Origin: Coenobita brevimanus
Taxonomy: Eukaryota; Arthropoda; Malacostraca; Decapoda; Coenobitidae
Reading direction: 5' to 3'
DNA: 64,000 bases
NCBI GenBank assembly: GCA_032717465.1
Contig: CM064663.1
Location: 14,372,489-14,436,488 of the forward strand
Shown: positions 24,557 to 38,770 of the stretch, in pieces
Layout: every line of letters begins with the position of its first letter
Position numbering within the stretch: position 1 is the first letter of the stretch
The notes under the pieces: generated by a model
What the model saw: only the letters and a program-made list of their open reading frames with translations
Database searches by the model: none
Told to the model about the DNA's origin: nothing
Translations under genes and position numbers: made by a program

Positions 24557-26912
24557 TCAGAAGTGCAGGAGAGTGTGAAACTCATTGGAACATGGGTGAA
24601 TACACAGACCCACGTCACACTGAACGCACTCATAGCGGGTGTTCTTTCTCTGAGTGGTGGGTCTCACGCGGGAATTGCTACACACGTGACACCTGCGCTG
24701 GGGCCTAGGTCTGTTTGCTTGGGGAGGTAAGGGAGTGGGGAAATGGCGGGCAGATAATATCAGGGGAGGGTTGGCACCTGGGGCTGTGCAGGTGCGGTGT
24801 TGGGGCCTTTCAACCGCATATCTTGCAACAATCTCTCGTGTCAGCTCCCTCACAAACCCTTCAAAGGTTTCCTGAACTCCTGTTGTCATGGCGTGAAGGT
24901 GCTTGCAATTCAGGGCAGTAATGTCAAGCGGGTGAAAGAATAGTTTTTTGTACCACTTCATCGTGGTCCTGGCACACTCGACAGTGGATATCATGGAGTC
25001 TGACTGGTCCACCAGGCGCATGTTGATATTATAATCAAGCACACACTCAGGTTTCCGTACATGGCGCCTGTTCTCGCTCCGATAATCTACCGACTCTGTA
25101 TGGTGCATCAAGGGGTGGTGAACCGTGGACAAGAGGCTGACTTCTCTATTGTGGTTCCACACAGTTGCAAGGATATTGTTTGCCTGGAAGAAGACAACTT
25201 CATTCCTGTCAAGTTTCCACCCCACCTTGACCATGTGACGCCGGTTCACCTTGACGGTCCCACATATCCCCGTGTCATGCCTGTGTAGATATCGAGCGAG
25301 AAGAGGGCTAGTGTACCAATTGTCAAGGTAAAGGACGTGACCACGATGAAGATAGTCTTCTATCATTGTCTTTACCACTGCTCCCGACAGGCCAATCCTC
25401 CGATCTGCTATTATGTCTGTCTGTGCACCGGTGTACAAGACTATGTCTTGCACATACCCAGTCCTGCAGTCACACATAACAAAGATCTTGAACCCAAAAC
25501 GGTGCCTTTTGCTGGGTATGTACTGCCGAAATGAAATATTGGCCCCCCACAACACGAGACTCTCGTCTATGACGAGGTCTCTATAGGGATAAAATGAGGA
25601 ACGGAATGTCTGCCTTAGGTGATCAAAAACCAATCTAATTCGCCTCATCTTATCTGTGTCATTAGCATTTGCAGGATCATCAGCATCATAGAAATGGAGG
25701 CGGCTTAGAATTTGCTGAAACCGATTACGGCCCATTACTTGGCCAAATATTGGTGTAAGCATAATGGGGTCCCTTGTCCAGTATGCAGGAGTTCGGTTCT
25801 TTCGTACAATACCCATCAAAAGTACCAAGGCCAAAAACAAAAACATTTCTGCAAGGGAGACTGGGTAATCATAGAGGGTAGAATGCCTGCTCCCTGTGCC
25901 CTGTATTTCACTCTCACGCTGCTGGCTGTTAGCGAACCAGTTTGTTTGATCCACTGTTTCCTCCACAAAAGCCTCACTGAAGAAAAGGTGGAAAAAATCC
26001 AGCCTGGTTGAATTAGGGTGAATACCGGGAGCAATGCATCCAGTACACCCCTGCTCAGTGAATGGGTGAATGAGGGGAGTAAAATCACTCCCATCCTCCC
26101 AATTCCAAGACAAAATCCTCGTCCCGATCGTCCCCATCCTCGCCTTCATCAGGGTGGGGAGGAGATGATGGTGGGGGAGGTTGGGGAGGAGGAGTGTGTA
26201 GGGCTTCCCGACTCGCACTCCTTTTCCCTCTGCCTTTACCCTTCCCCTTTCCCTTACCCTTACGGCCTTGGGGAACATCAGGGGGCTGTGGGGAGGAAGC
26301 CCAGGAATATTGGGGAGCATAAGACGTGCTAGGGAGTGGCTGCTCCTCACCTCCCTGCTCCATCACCACACCACGTGACTCACCACCCACCCTCACTGCC
26401 CCATGTGATACGCCCTGCCGCCTCACACCACCACGTGACTCACTCCCGTCACTCTCACTTTCCACACTCCTCCCAACACTTTCCCTTTCACTCCCCACTC
26501 CCTCAGCGCCACTTCCGCCATCCCCAAACAAAACACTAGGCCCATACCTGTTAGAACGATGTGGTGTGCACTCTGGGCCGCGATGAGTAATAACCTCACG
26601 GCCGTACCACGTGGCAGCACGTCCCACGGCTATGTCCTCGTCCTCAAAATCAGGCTCCACGTCACGTAGGGGCTGGCTAGAGGATCTTGCATGTTGTTTT
26701 TGTGCAGCCTGACCCTCTCCTGCAGCATGATAAGTCACGTAGCACTGCTTCCTGGGGGACGGGACTTCCTCATCACTGCTGCTGCTTTCCACATCCTCTG
26801 GTTGGACATAATCTTTGTCCATCTCTTCGTCATCGAGTGGTGAATCACTATTGCCAGTAAAGGCATCCACGGCGGCTTGAATTTCCTCCTCCGAAAGACC
26901 TCTATGCGCCAT
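24557..26912 (-). pseudogene. piggyBac transposase (copy A), one frameshift, catalytic triad intact
   Basis: The start is ATG at 26912 (MAHRGLSEEEIQAAVDAF), followed by an acidic, Ser-rich and then Lys/Gly-rich N terminus (275 residues, to 26085). A frameshift at about 26110 moves the reading into the frame that ends at 24557. That frame carries the DDE_Tnp_1_7 domain: FHLFFSEAFVEETV, YDYPVSLAEMFLF, DLVIDESLVLW (Asp), VLYLDNWYTSPL (Asp) and NINMRLVDQSDSM (Asp). These are about residues 262, 343 and 448 of the downstream frame, spaced as the piggyBac aspartates are. The C terminus has a cysteine-rich domain with RRCHVCSN, YECVQCDVGLC and HPC motifs, as in piggyBac end-binding domains. Only one frameshift separates it from an intact gene. 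Confidence 0.92.
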
Positions 26913-27169
26913 GTCTGAGCGGGACCGTTGCTAACAGGTGAGTGACCGAGCCGCAGGTGAGCGCGGGTCATGCGGGGTCGCCGAGTGTCCCTGCCTTGTG
27001 GCAGGTAGGGGAAGCTCGTGCGACGCTACGTACCAAAAATCTCGCGCGAATTTTGAAAATTGTGGAAGTTATGCAACTTGCAATTGCAAAACGTACCAGT
27101 ACATCGACGGGACTGGCAAATGCAAAATGTTGCAACGTATCCATACGTTGACGGGACGTCTCGGGTTAA

Positions 27170-28400
27170 ATTCACTGGAGAGCCTGTATCAAAGAACAAA
27201 GAAATGTTTTGACCTTCACATACAGCTTGTATCAAGATGCACTCACTTCCCATAATGCCTCCTATGTGAATTTTAGATTTGGCTTTCTCTATGATTGGTG
27301 ATTTTTTGTCATTACTTGGCCTCCCCCCGATTTAAATATGGAAATAAGTTTTTCTACTGTCTTACAATTGGAGGGCCAGTGTCCCTGGGACTTGTGATGT
27401 CTACAGTATAGGTCACACCCTTGCTCCTTTTGTTTATCTTCTTTTGTTTTTATAAAGCATTCATTCTTTGTGTGTCCCGGGTTTGCACAAAAGTAACATA
27501 CAGTAGAGTGTACCTATCTCCCGAATGTGATCCTCGAGATGACCTCCCATATTTAGTGGTATTTGTGGTGCTGCTTCTGCTCAGACTGCGTGCAAACTTA
27601 TGTGACTGCCTCTGGCCTGGTGTTTGAGATCGCTGCCTTGAAGTTTATGATTGTCTGTTTTGTCTGTTTTTGGGTCGTGACCAATTCTGTCCTTTGTTTG
27701 GGGTAGTTTTATCTGTTTTTATGGCCGACACTGCGTCTGTCATTCTCATTGTAGTTGAATTTGACTCTGCTTCCGTCACCCCTGCATTGCTACAATTCAT
27801 CTCTACCTCGTTCATAAAATCTTGCAAGCACATTCCTGGGATGACAAGCATTGGTGACATCTTTCCATCATCTGTTATCCAGTTTGAGTTTTCTAAAGTA
27901 GCTAATAATGTTCTCTTAATTGTGGAAACATCTGCTTTTATTTCACTTAATACATGATTTGTTTATGTTCTCTTACGAGATCCACAGTCTTATGTAATTC
28001 TGGAATTATACCTGGCAAGAAGTTTATACCTCCAGAGAATATTTCAGGAATTCTGCTTTAAACTCATCATATGTCTTACCTCGAAGGAGCTTATTTGATC
28101 TAAGCAATTCACCTGCTGGACATCTCTCTTGGTTAATCCATGAGTCAAATATTGCTATTTACTCCAGTTCATCTGTTACATATCTCTGAACAAGTAGTTG
28201 TTCGCATTGGTTAATGAGTAACAATACATCAATGTGGTCTTTTTCTGTGCCTGAGAATTCTGGGATGTTTTTATCCTCATGATAAACGTAAACATGAGAT
28301 GGGGATATTTGATTTGTGCCATTGCCTTCGTTATTCATTTTGGTTGTTTGTTTTGTTAGGTTCACTTGGAGTTCTATATTGTTGTGTGAAGGAAAAGTGG
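27170..28400 (-). pseudogene. gag: gag and start of protease of element I
   Basis: Minus-strand order: a gag start at 28365 (MNLTKQTTKMNNEG, then DKNIPEFSGTEKD), a decayed capsid region, and a Ser/Arg-rich nucleocapsid (27860-27600). A retroviral-type zinc knuckle (CDLYCRHHKSQGHWPSNC near 27415-27365) comes next. Then comes the N-terminal protease with CEGQNISLFFDTGSPVN (27253-27170), where DTG is the active site. piggyBac A cuts in immediately afterwards. Stops and frame changes occur throughout gag. This is the usual gypsy gag-PR arrangement. Confidence 0.75.
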
Positions 28401-28784
28401 AATATGTTTTACCTGACCTGTGAACTCTGTTAAGAAATTTTCATATGTCAGGCAGAGCTAAAGTCCTCACTTGCTACATCAGAGGGAGTTTCTCAGTGAT
28501 CATCAATGTCATCTAGAATTGAGGTATTTGTTTCTTTGTGTTTACTTTATGGAAATTTTTGTTATGTTTTGTTTGTTTTCTTGTTCTCCTACTTGTGAAT
28601 CGGCAGTCGTTGCTAACTGTATGTCTTCTGTCACTAATACTGGTGGTGTCGAAAATGTTCCTGACATATCACTCAGCTAAAATAAAACTAATTTTGCTTG
28701 GATATGGTGTTATGGAACACTTATTTTATGTATGTATTAACTGAATAGATGAATTAATGAGAAGTAATAGGTGAAAGGTATTAA
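28401..28784. other. Element I leader/gag 5' part, no clear motif
   Basis: Lies between the gag start and the (AT)n run, inside element I. Only short frames occur, so it is probably leader or decayed coding sequence. Confidence 0.35.

Positions 28785-28850
<66 letters not shown>
28785..28850 (+). repeat. (AT)n microsatellite
   Basis: Pure AT dinucleotide run of about 66 bp in the element I sequence, close to the insertion point of element II. Confidence 0.97.
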
Positions 28851-28853
<3 letters not shown>

Positions 28854-29082
28854 AAGGAGGTGACTGTACCTAATTTAAAGTACTGGGAAGAAATAAGTAA
28901 AAGTATTGTTACGTCCTCACCCCACACTGCCACAGGCTTCAACAGCAGTAGTTCACATAGGAATGACGTTGCCCGGTGAGTTATTCTTCCTATGGTCAGC
29001 TTTTAAGTGTGCAGTACACAAGATCAGCTGAGGCAAAAATAAACACTGACTTCTTAAAATTCACTGTCTTTATTTTCCAAAT

Positions 29083-29563
29083 CTATCTATCTATCTATTG
29101 CCAGACGCCTCAATCCCGTTTGGGGTGGCCACAAACAAATCGCCTCCAAGTCGCCCTGTCCTCCGCCATTTCACTGCCCTGCTCCCAACTCACACCCCCC
29201 TCTCTCATATACCTCTCCACCCCATCTCTCCATCTCATCCTCGGCCTCCCCTTCCCTCTCTCCCCCTCCACCTCACTCACATACACTCTCTTCGTCAGTC
29301 TTTCACCCTCCATCCTCTCCACATGACCAAACCACCTCAGTGTGTTCCTCATAACGCTTCCTATTACATCCACATGAACACCACAACGCTCCTTTATATC
29401 CTCATTCGCCAGCCTGTCTCTCCATGTGACTCCACAGGCTCCTCTTAAATAACTCATTTCCACGGCTCTCACTCTTGACTTGTGTCCTTCCAACAATGTC
29501 CAAGCTTCACTTCTGTACGTTAGAGTTGGTATCACAATACTGTCATGTAGTAACTTTTTCACT
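29083..29563 (-). mobile_element. 5'-truncated RTE LINE fragment with 14-bp target duplication
   Basis: Encodes the RTE C terminus on the minus strand: KKLLHDSIVIPTLTYRSEAW, LRGACGVTWRDRL, RWFGHVERM and FVCGHPKRD. It ends in a (CTAT)n tail at 29083-29099. The 14-bp sequence TTTATTTTCCAAAT is present on both sides (29069-29082 and 29564-29577), an exact target-site duplication of target-primed insertion. The duplicated LTR sequence includes the polyadenylation signal of element II. Confidence 0.95.
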
Positions 29564-29662
29564 TTTATTTTCCAAATAATTCCACTTAATGTTTACCAAC
29601 TTCACTCTTCTCACAAGCACTGGAGCTATACACACTTTACTAACTGCTATTACACTTAATGC

Positions 29663-31460
<1,798 letters not shown>

Positions 31461-31686
31461 GAACACTTCACAGTTATTACACTTAATGCTTGACACTTCA
31501 CTGTTTTCTCAAGTACCAGTGATATGGAAACTTCAATAACCCGTCACTGTTTGCCATTGTTTTCACAACTACCAAAAATAAACAATCTTCACTGTCACTG
31601 CACTGACACTGCATTACACCGAAACCGATTGCACTTCACTCAAACTGACTTCACACCCGACTGAACCTACCCTAGCCTCTCCCCAG

Positions 31687-31695
31687 CTTTATATA
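31687..31695 (-). promoter_or_regulatory. TATA box in the 3' LTR of element II
   Basis: Minus strand reads CCTATATAAAGCTGGGG. The same box occurs in the other LTR at 35452-35460, in the U3 position upstream of the AATAAA signal. Confidence 0.6.
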
Positions 31696-32023
31696 GGCTT
31701 GCATTTTACTAGAAACGTCTACATTCTACGAGAACAACAGTTGCCAATTCAGAGACAACCAACACATGCCAAAGCTTTCCTAGATTGAATAACACTAAAT
31801 ACTTTACCATACGAACTTGAATTACATAATTTAACAATCACATAAATAAATCTTTATAGAGAAAAGGAGCACAAAAATTAATGCATAACTCATGAAATAA
31901 TTATGCTCACAAACAACAGGCTAACTGGCAACTCTGACTCGTACCGGACACAGCCTACTGTAAACACTGGGAAATATCGAGATGCTTCTTGAACACCTGA
32001 CTAGCAAATCTCGCTTCTTAACA

Positions 32024-32040
32024 CTACCCCCTCCCTAGTT
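32024..32040 (-). other. Polypurine tract of element II
   Basis: Minus strand reads AACTAGGGAGGGGGTAG directly before the LTR start TGTTAAG. It marks second-strand priming and fixes orientation. Confidence 0.85.
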
Positions 32041-32096
32041 CTTTGTCGTCCCGACAAAGGTACACAGTATACTGTATACAAACACAAACCTTAATA

Positions 32097-33600
32097 TTAA
32101 TGGAACATCTGACTATACACAAAATAATCCTTCAACTTGTCAGGTCTTCTTCTGTGCCGCTTCTGATGATGTCCTTGCTCCTTCACACAGTTCACTCCTC
32201 CAGGAAGGTTTTGGTCCTCTTCTTGGTTCGCATCTCCTCTTGGGAAACTGTCACCATCCTCTTGCACTTCAGCTCCTTGGTCCTCCTCAACACCCTCGGC
32301 TGCAGGTGAGGACAGTTCCTTGGAGACGTCCCAGCTGTACAGTCCTGGCCCATGGTACTGCCACAGACGGCTCACGTGTACCACCTTTGGATGAGAATTC
32401 CTGCCTCCCCGAATCCGATACGTTACGTTTGATACGCAGTCCAACACAGTGTAATGCCCATCCCATGGGCTTAGCAGCTTCAGTGACTCTTCCTTCTTAT
32501 GCTGAGGATTTTATAACCAAATTTGGTCATCATCCTTGAAGCTCACCTCACTTGCCTTGGCATCACACTTGCATTTCATCACCTCTCCTGAAAACTTGAG
32601 GGCTCCTCAGACTTGGTGATTTACCTCAACCACCCTTTCCTGAAGGTGCTTCGCATAGCCTGTGGTGTCTGTAGGCAGCTTTTCACTAGCTGGTCTTTCT
32701 ATTAGCAAGTCAACGGGTAAACATAACTTGTGACCCAACATCAGTTTTGCAGAGGTGTAGCCGGTTGACTCATGGGATACAGACCGATATGCCATCAACA
32801 TCACAGGTAATTTCTGGTCCCATTCCGTTTGTCCATGAATGCAGTACTTGGCCAGTTCTTGTCCCAGGGTCCAGGTGAATTTTTCCCCCATCCCATCTGA
32901 CTGTGGCCTTAGGGGGGTCATCCTGGTTTTCTTGATCCCTAATATATTGCAGCATTCATGGAACACAGCAGACTCGAAGTTTCTACCCTGGTCTGAATGT
33001 AGCTCTTATGGCATCTCAAAATGACAGAATAACTAATCAACCAACACCTGAGCAACAGTCGAAGCCTCTTGGTCAGGAATAGCACAGGCTTCTGGCCACT
33101 TTGTGAAGTAGTCCATGGCGACACATATATACCGGTTTCCTCTCTCAGTGAGTGGCAAAGGTCCAGCAATGTCCACCGTGACTCCTTCCATCGATGCACG
33201 CACTTGGTACAGCTGGAGAGGGGCGCAACCAAGTTTCTTGGGTCCCTTCTTGGCACAGCACACATCATAGGCCTGACACCACTCTTCAACATCCTGACAC
33301 ATGCCAATCCAGTAGAACCTCTCTTGCAGCCGACTTAGGGTTTTCTTCACTCCCAAATGCCCACTAGTGATCTGGTTATGGGACTCATCCAGGATCTCGA
33401 ACCTCATCTTCTTCGGAACCACCAGTTGCCAATATTTGCTGCGACCATTAGGTGTCTCCCACTGATGCTCCAGTAGTTTATTGTTCAAACGAAGAAGGTT
33501 CAACTGACTCCAGTAAATCTTGGTCGCAGGGATGGTCACATTGTACTCCGCTGCAGCCACACTAGCACTGGTTGTATATCTGCATCCTCCATATGCTTCC
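32097..33600 (-). pseudogene. Integrase remnant of element II
   Basis: Three frames in order. 33560-33033 has the H2C2 zinc finger (HNQITSGHLGVKKTL then CQAYDVCCAKKG) and the core start VTVDIAGPLPL (first catalytic Asp). The short bridge near 33010-32960 retains an ELHSDQGRNFES segment with the second Asp. 32966-32607 holds SDGMGEKFTWTL with the catalytic Glu kept. 32447-32097 has the C-terminal NVTYRIRG/KVVHVSRLW segment typical of gypsy integrases. The triad survives but a stop and frameshifts split the gene. The upstream 33600-33820 looks like the RNase H-integrase connector. Confidence 0.88.
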
Positions 33601-33821
33601 TCTTCAGGTCTTCATCTGACGCTGGCTTTGTCACAACAGTACAGTGGCATTTCTTCCTATGATTCTCATTCCTACTACACTCCTTGCCGTCTGTTCTGTC
33701 TTCTCACACACTATTCATCAATGTGTGCATTTCCTTAATGGTGGGGCTTCTTGGGAAAAACTGGCTGGTTGTTGCCTCTCATCACCAGCCTTCACTAGGG
33801 ACTGATAACTGTTCCTGTTCA

Positions 33822-34907
33822 TCACTGACATCTGACGCAGAACTTCCATTGCGGCACCCTTAAGGCTAGTAGCAAGCTGCACTGCCCTCTGTCTATCATC
33901 CCAGACATTCTGATCCGCAATAACTCAAACTGTGCACGGTAAGCTTCCCAAGATACTCTACCATCAAATTCCTGAGGTTTCTTTTTAATTGGACCCCCAT
34001 AATAGCCATGCACTTCACTGGTTTGGGGCTTAAAAAGTGGGGCATCATAATTAAGGCCAGGACTTAAACCTTCTGCATTCTGATTATTCAACCCTGTAAT
34101 GCTACCTTTAGATGCCTGCGATCCGTCAAGATTCACCATACATTCTCAATTCCTTTCATATGCTCCCTGTACACTAACCTGAGGCTCAGCAGTGCAACAT
34201 TTCTCTACTGCCTCAATTTTCTCACTAATTATCTTAACATGGTCAACTACATGTTTAAGCCGGCTATCTACTGTACATGCTGTATGCACACCATCACAAT
34301 CCCCTCACTAATGTTCAGCTGGTTGCCCACATGCTGTTTGCACTCCGTTACTATTTCCTCACTACCTGTCTTCAACTGTTCGTCTACCTGCTGTTTACAC
34401 TGTATCACATTATTGCTTACCTCAAACTTCTGCTGCTGTAGCTCAGCATATACCTCCTCCTTCAATTGTTCCTGTTCTTCCTTCATTTCCCCCATGAAAG
34501 CATCCAGCTGTCCTTGCATCTTCATTTGTAATTCCCTCTATTGTTCCTGTAGTGCCTTCTGAAGCTGTTCATAACGTTCTTTCTGTTCTTCATTCTGTGC
34601 CTGCAATTGTTCTTTGATTTCTTCCTTTTGTGCCTGTAATTGTTTTTCAAGCTTTTTCTGTCCTTCATTCTGTGCTTGTATTGACATTTTGTGCCTGTAA
34701 CTTGACACTTTGTGCTTGTTATTGTTCTTGGAGTTTTTCACATTGTACTTTTAATTGTTCTTTGTGCTCTTCACATTGTGCGTCTAGTTTTTCACTCTGT
34801 GCTTGTATTTGGACACTCTGTGCTTGTATTAGCTTCACAATTGTTGTCAGGGAAATTTCCTCCTCCTGCCGAGCTTGAGATCTTGTCTTTACACCTTCTG
34901 CTTCCAT
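33822..34907 (-). pseudogene. gag: gag remnant of element II with long coiled coil
   Basis: The start is MEAEGVKTRSQARQEEE at 34907, just after the primer-binding site. The next 500 bp encode Gln/Glu/Lys heptad-like repeats (AQSEKLDAQCEEHKEQLK, KQLQAQKEEIKEQLQAQ, EEVYAELQQQKFEVS) forming a long predicted coiled coil in shifting frames. The last frame (34139-33822) has a capsid-like start, KKKPQEFDGRVSWEAYRAQF. It then runs straight into the RNase H-integrase connector, so the rest of gag, protease, RT and RNase H are missing. At least three frameshifts are present. Confidence 0.82.
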
Positions 34908-34941
34908 GTCGAAGGTTAGACTCACTACAGCCCTAAATAAT

Positions 34942-34959
34942 CCCACACTTCTGACACCA
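34942..34959 (-). other. Primer-binding site of element II
   Basis: The minus strand after the LTR reads C then TGGTGTCAGAAGTGTGGG. TGGTGTCAG complements the 3' end of many leucine tRNAs, so a tRNA-Leu-like primer is suggested. Confidence 0.65.
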
Positions 34960-35850
34960 GTGTTAGGTCTGCACCCCACACTGCCACAGGCTCCAACAGC
35001 AGTAGTTCAGTATAGTAAGGACGTTGCCCAGTGAATTGTTCTTCCTATGGTCAGCCTTTAGGTGTGCGGTACACAAGATCAGTTGAGGTGAAAATAAACA
35101 CTGGCTTCTTAAAATTCACTGTCTTTATTTTCCAAATAGTTCCACTTAATGCTTTCCAACTTCACTCTTCTCAGAAGAACTGGAGCTATACACATTTTAC
35201 TAGCTGCTATAACACTTCATGCTTAACAATACTTCACAGTTATTACACTTAATACTTGACACTTCACTGTTTTCTGAAGTACCAATGATAACAAACCCCA
35301 ATAACCCGTCACTGTTTGCCAATGTTTTCACAAGTACAAAAAATAAACAATCTTCACTGACACTGCACTGACGCTGCACTACACCAAAACCGACTGCACT
35401 TCACTCAGACTGACTTCACACCCGACTGAACCTGCCCTAGCCTCTCCCCAACTTTATATAAGCTTGCATTTTACTAGAAATGTGTACATTCTATGAGAAT
35501 AAGTTGCCAGTTCAGAGACAATTAAAACATGCCAAAGCTTTCCTAGATTACATAACACAAAATCATTTACCATACGAAATTAAATTACATAATTTAACCC
35601 ACCCCATCCCATCGACGTATGGGTATGTTGCAACATTATGTATCTGCCAGTCCCGACGACGTACTGGTACATCGCGCAATTGCAAGGTTCAAAATTTGCA
35701 AAATTTTCAGATTTTGCACTTGATTTTTGGTACATAGGGTCGCTCGACCTTCCCCTACCAGCCACCAGGCGGGGACACTCGGCGACCCCACGCGACCTGC
35801 GCTCACCCTCGGCTTGGTCACTCACCTGTTAGCAACGATCATGCTCAGAC

Positions 35851-38326
35851 ATGGTGCATAGAGGTCTCTCAGAGGAGGAAATCTAAGCCGCCCTGGACAC
35901 CTTCACAGGCGATAGTGATTCGCCACTCAGTAATGAGGTGGTGGACAAAGATCATGTCCAACCAGAGGAGGAGGAAACAAGCAGCAGTGATGAGGAGGTC
36001 CCGTCCCCCAGGAAGCGGTGCTACGTAACGTATCATGCTGCTAGAGAGGGCCAGCCTGCACCAAAGCAGTGTGCAACCACCTCCAGGCAACCCCTATGTG
36101 ACGTGGAGCCCGATTTTGTGGACGAGGACGAAGACGAGGATGGAGCCGTGGGACATGCTGCCACGTGGTACGGCCATGAGGTAATCGCTCATCGTGGCCC
36201 CGAGTGCACACCACATCGTACAAGCAGGTATGGGCCTAGTGTTTGGGGATGGCGGAAGTGGCGTGGAGGGAGTTGGGAGAAAAGTGCAGGGGCGAGTATA
36301 GAAAGTGAGAGTGGCGGGAGTGAGTCATCGCTCTCCCGTGGTGGTGTGAGGTGGCGGGGCGTATCACATGGGGCAGTGAGTGTGTGTGATGAATCACGGG
36401 GTGTGGTGATGGAGGGGGGAGGTGAGGAGGAGCCACTCCCCAGCTCATCTTATGCTCCCAAATGTTCCCAGACACGTGGGCCAGTGAGGGTGCATGATGA
36501 ATCATGTGGTGTGAAGATGGAGGGGAGAGGTGAGGACGAGCTACTCCCCAGCACGTCTTATGCTCTCCAATATTCCCAGACTTCCTCCCCACAGCCCCCT
36601 GATGTTCCCCAAGGCCGTAAGGGTAAGGGAAAGGGTAAAGGTAAAGGCCGAGGGAAGAGGAGTGCGAGTGGGGAAGCCTCCGCACTCCTCCTCCCCAACC
36701 TCCCCCACCAGCATCTCCTCCCCACCCCAACGAAGGGGACGATGGGGATGATGGGGGCGAGGGTTATATGACTTGGAATTGGGAGGATGGCAGTGATTTT
36801 TCTCCCCTCATCCACCCCTTCACTGAGCAGGGGCATGCTGGCTGCAGGGCTCCAGGAATTCACCGTAATTCCACCAGGCTGGATTTTTTCCACCTGTTTT
36901 TCAGTAAGGGTTTTGTGGAGCTAATGGTGGACCAAACAATCCGTATCGCTGGGAGCCAGCGCCGCGAGAGTGAAAGACTGGGCACAAGGAGCAGGCATTC
37001 AGTCATATATGATTACCCTGTCTCCCTTGCAGAAATGTTTTTATTTTTTGCCCTGGTACTTTTGATGGGTATTTTACGTAAAAACAGAATTCCTGCATAC
37101 TGGACGATGGACCCTATCATGTTCACACCAATATTTGGCCAAATCATGAGCCGTAATAGATTCCAGCAAATTCTAAGCCAGCTCCAGTTTTACCATGCTG
37201 ATGATCCTGCCAATGCAAATGACACTGATAAGATGAGGCGAATTAGGTTGGTTTTTGATCAGTTATGTCAAACATTCCATTCCTCATTTTATCACTATAG
37301 AAACCTTGTCGTAGATGAGAGTCTTGTGTTGTGGAGAGGCACTATTACCTTTCAGCAGTACATACCCAGCAAACGGCACCGTTTTGGGTTCAAGATCTTT
37401 TTTATGTGTGACTGTAGGACTGGTTATGTGCAAGACATAGTCTTGTACACCGGTGCACATACAGACCTAATAGAAGATCGGAGTATTGGACTGTCTGGAG
37501 GAGTGGTGAAGACAGTGATTGAAGACTACCTGCATCGTGGTCACGTCCTTTACCTGGACAACTGGTACACTAGCCCTCTTCTCGCTCGTTATCTAAACAG
37601 GCATGACACAGGAATCTGTGGTACCGTCAAGGTGAACCGGCGTCACATGGTCAAGGTGGGGCGGAAACTAGAAAGAAATAAGGTGGTCTTCTTCCAGGCT
37701 AACAATATACTAGCAACAGTGTGGAACCACAAGAGAGAAGTCAGCCTTTTTTCCTTGGTTAACCGCCCCTTTTTGCACCGTACCGAGTCCGTGGATTACC
37801 GCAGCGAGAGGAGGTGCAAGATCTGGAAACCTGAGTGTGTCCTTGTTTACGACATCAACATGCGCCTGGTGGACCACTCAGACTCCATGATACCCACCGT
37901 CGAGTGTGCCAAAACCACGATGAAGTGGTACAAGAAGCTCTTCTTTCACCTGCTAGATATAATTGTCCTCATTGCCACCACCTGCACGCCATGACAACAG
38001 GAGTACAGGAAACCTTTGAAGGGTTTGTGAGGGAGCTTACACGTGAGATTTTTGCACGGTATGCGGTCGAGAGGCCCCAACACCGCACACGCACTGCCAC
38101 TATTGCCCAAAGTCCCCCGAGATTATCAGTCCACCATTTCCCAACTCCTACAGGCTACCTCCCCAGCCAAATAGACCTAGGCCCCCATGTAGGTGTCACG
38201 TGTGCAGTAATTCCCGTATGAGACCCAACACTCAGAGAAAAGACTCCCGGTATGAGTGCGTTGAGTGTGACGTGGATCTCTGCATTCACCCTTGTTTTAT
38301 TGAGTATCACACCTTGCTGCAATTCT
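35851..38326 (+). pseudogene. piggyBac transposase (copy B), nonsense and frameshift mutations
   Basis: The start ATG at 35851 gives MVHRGLSEEEI, then TAA at 35884-35886 where copy A has CAA. Beyond it are the acidic N terminus (35938-36680) and a one-base loss at about 36683 in the KRSASGEA region. The DDE_Tnp_1_7 domain follows (36768-37994) with VVDESLVLW, VLYLDNWYTSPL and MRLVDHSDSM, so all three aspartates are kept. A one-base loss near 37965 shifts the C-terminal part, and another change near 38150 precedes the Cys-rich domain (CHVCSN, YECVECDVDLC, HPC, ending about 38326). The lesions differ from those of copy A, so the two copies decayed independently. Confidence 0.9.
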
Positions 38327-38385
38327 GATATGGTGAGAATGCGATATGACGCTCATACTCACGAAGAAATGCGACAAACAGACGC

Positions 38386-38770
38386 TCAGTGTAATTATAA
38401 GGGCCGTAGATCTGTAAATAGTAGTATGGAAGTGGAAACGGGGTAATATAAGTGGAAATTTATTATGTAAGTGTATGAATATTATGTAAGTGGAAACATA
38501 CCTAGCGAGGGTATTTTGATGCGATATTCTGACGCTCAGTGGAATAAATAAGGCCTGTAAATATGTAAATAGTTGTATTAAGTGAAAACATGTGTAATGT
38601 AAGTGGAAAATTAGTACATAAGTTATAAATATTATCTAAATCGAAACATTCCAAGCGAGGGTCTGATGCAATATTCTGATGCTCAGTGGAATAAATAAGG
38701 CCCATCAATATGTAAATAGTTTTCTTAAGGTGGAAACGGGTGTAATGTAATTGGGGAAGTATATTGGGAG
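38386..38770 (+). repeat. Subterminal tandem repeat array of piggyBac B (about 146-bp units)
   Basis: Three units start with GACGCTCAGTG or GATGCTCAGTG (38387, 38531, 38678). Each contains AAGGCC, GTAAATAGT, GTGGAAAC-like and, in the first two, AAGCGAGGGT-type words in the same order. The third is truncated. It matches the array in copy A. Confidence 0.8.

Larger units (their letters stand above)
23069..27169 (-). mobile_element. Full-length piggyBac transposon, copy A
   Basis: Bounded by TTAA at 23069-23072 and 27166-27169, with termini TTAACCCATCACGTCTCGAC and, read from the other end, TTAACCCGAGACGTCCCGTC. It splits the aspartic-protease codons of element I just after an FFDTGSPVN motif. 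Contents on the minus strand: leader with AATTGCAAGTTGCATAACTT, transposase (26912-24557), then about 1.5 kb of AT-rich right end with subterminal repeats and an inserted RTE fragment. Without that fragment it is close in length to copy B. Confidence 0.93.
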
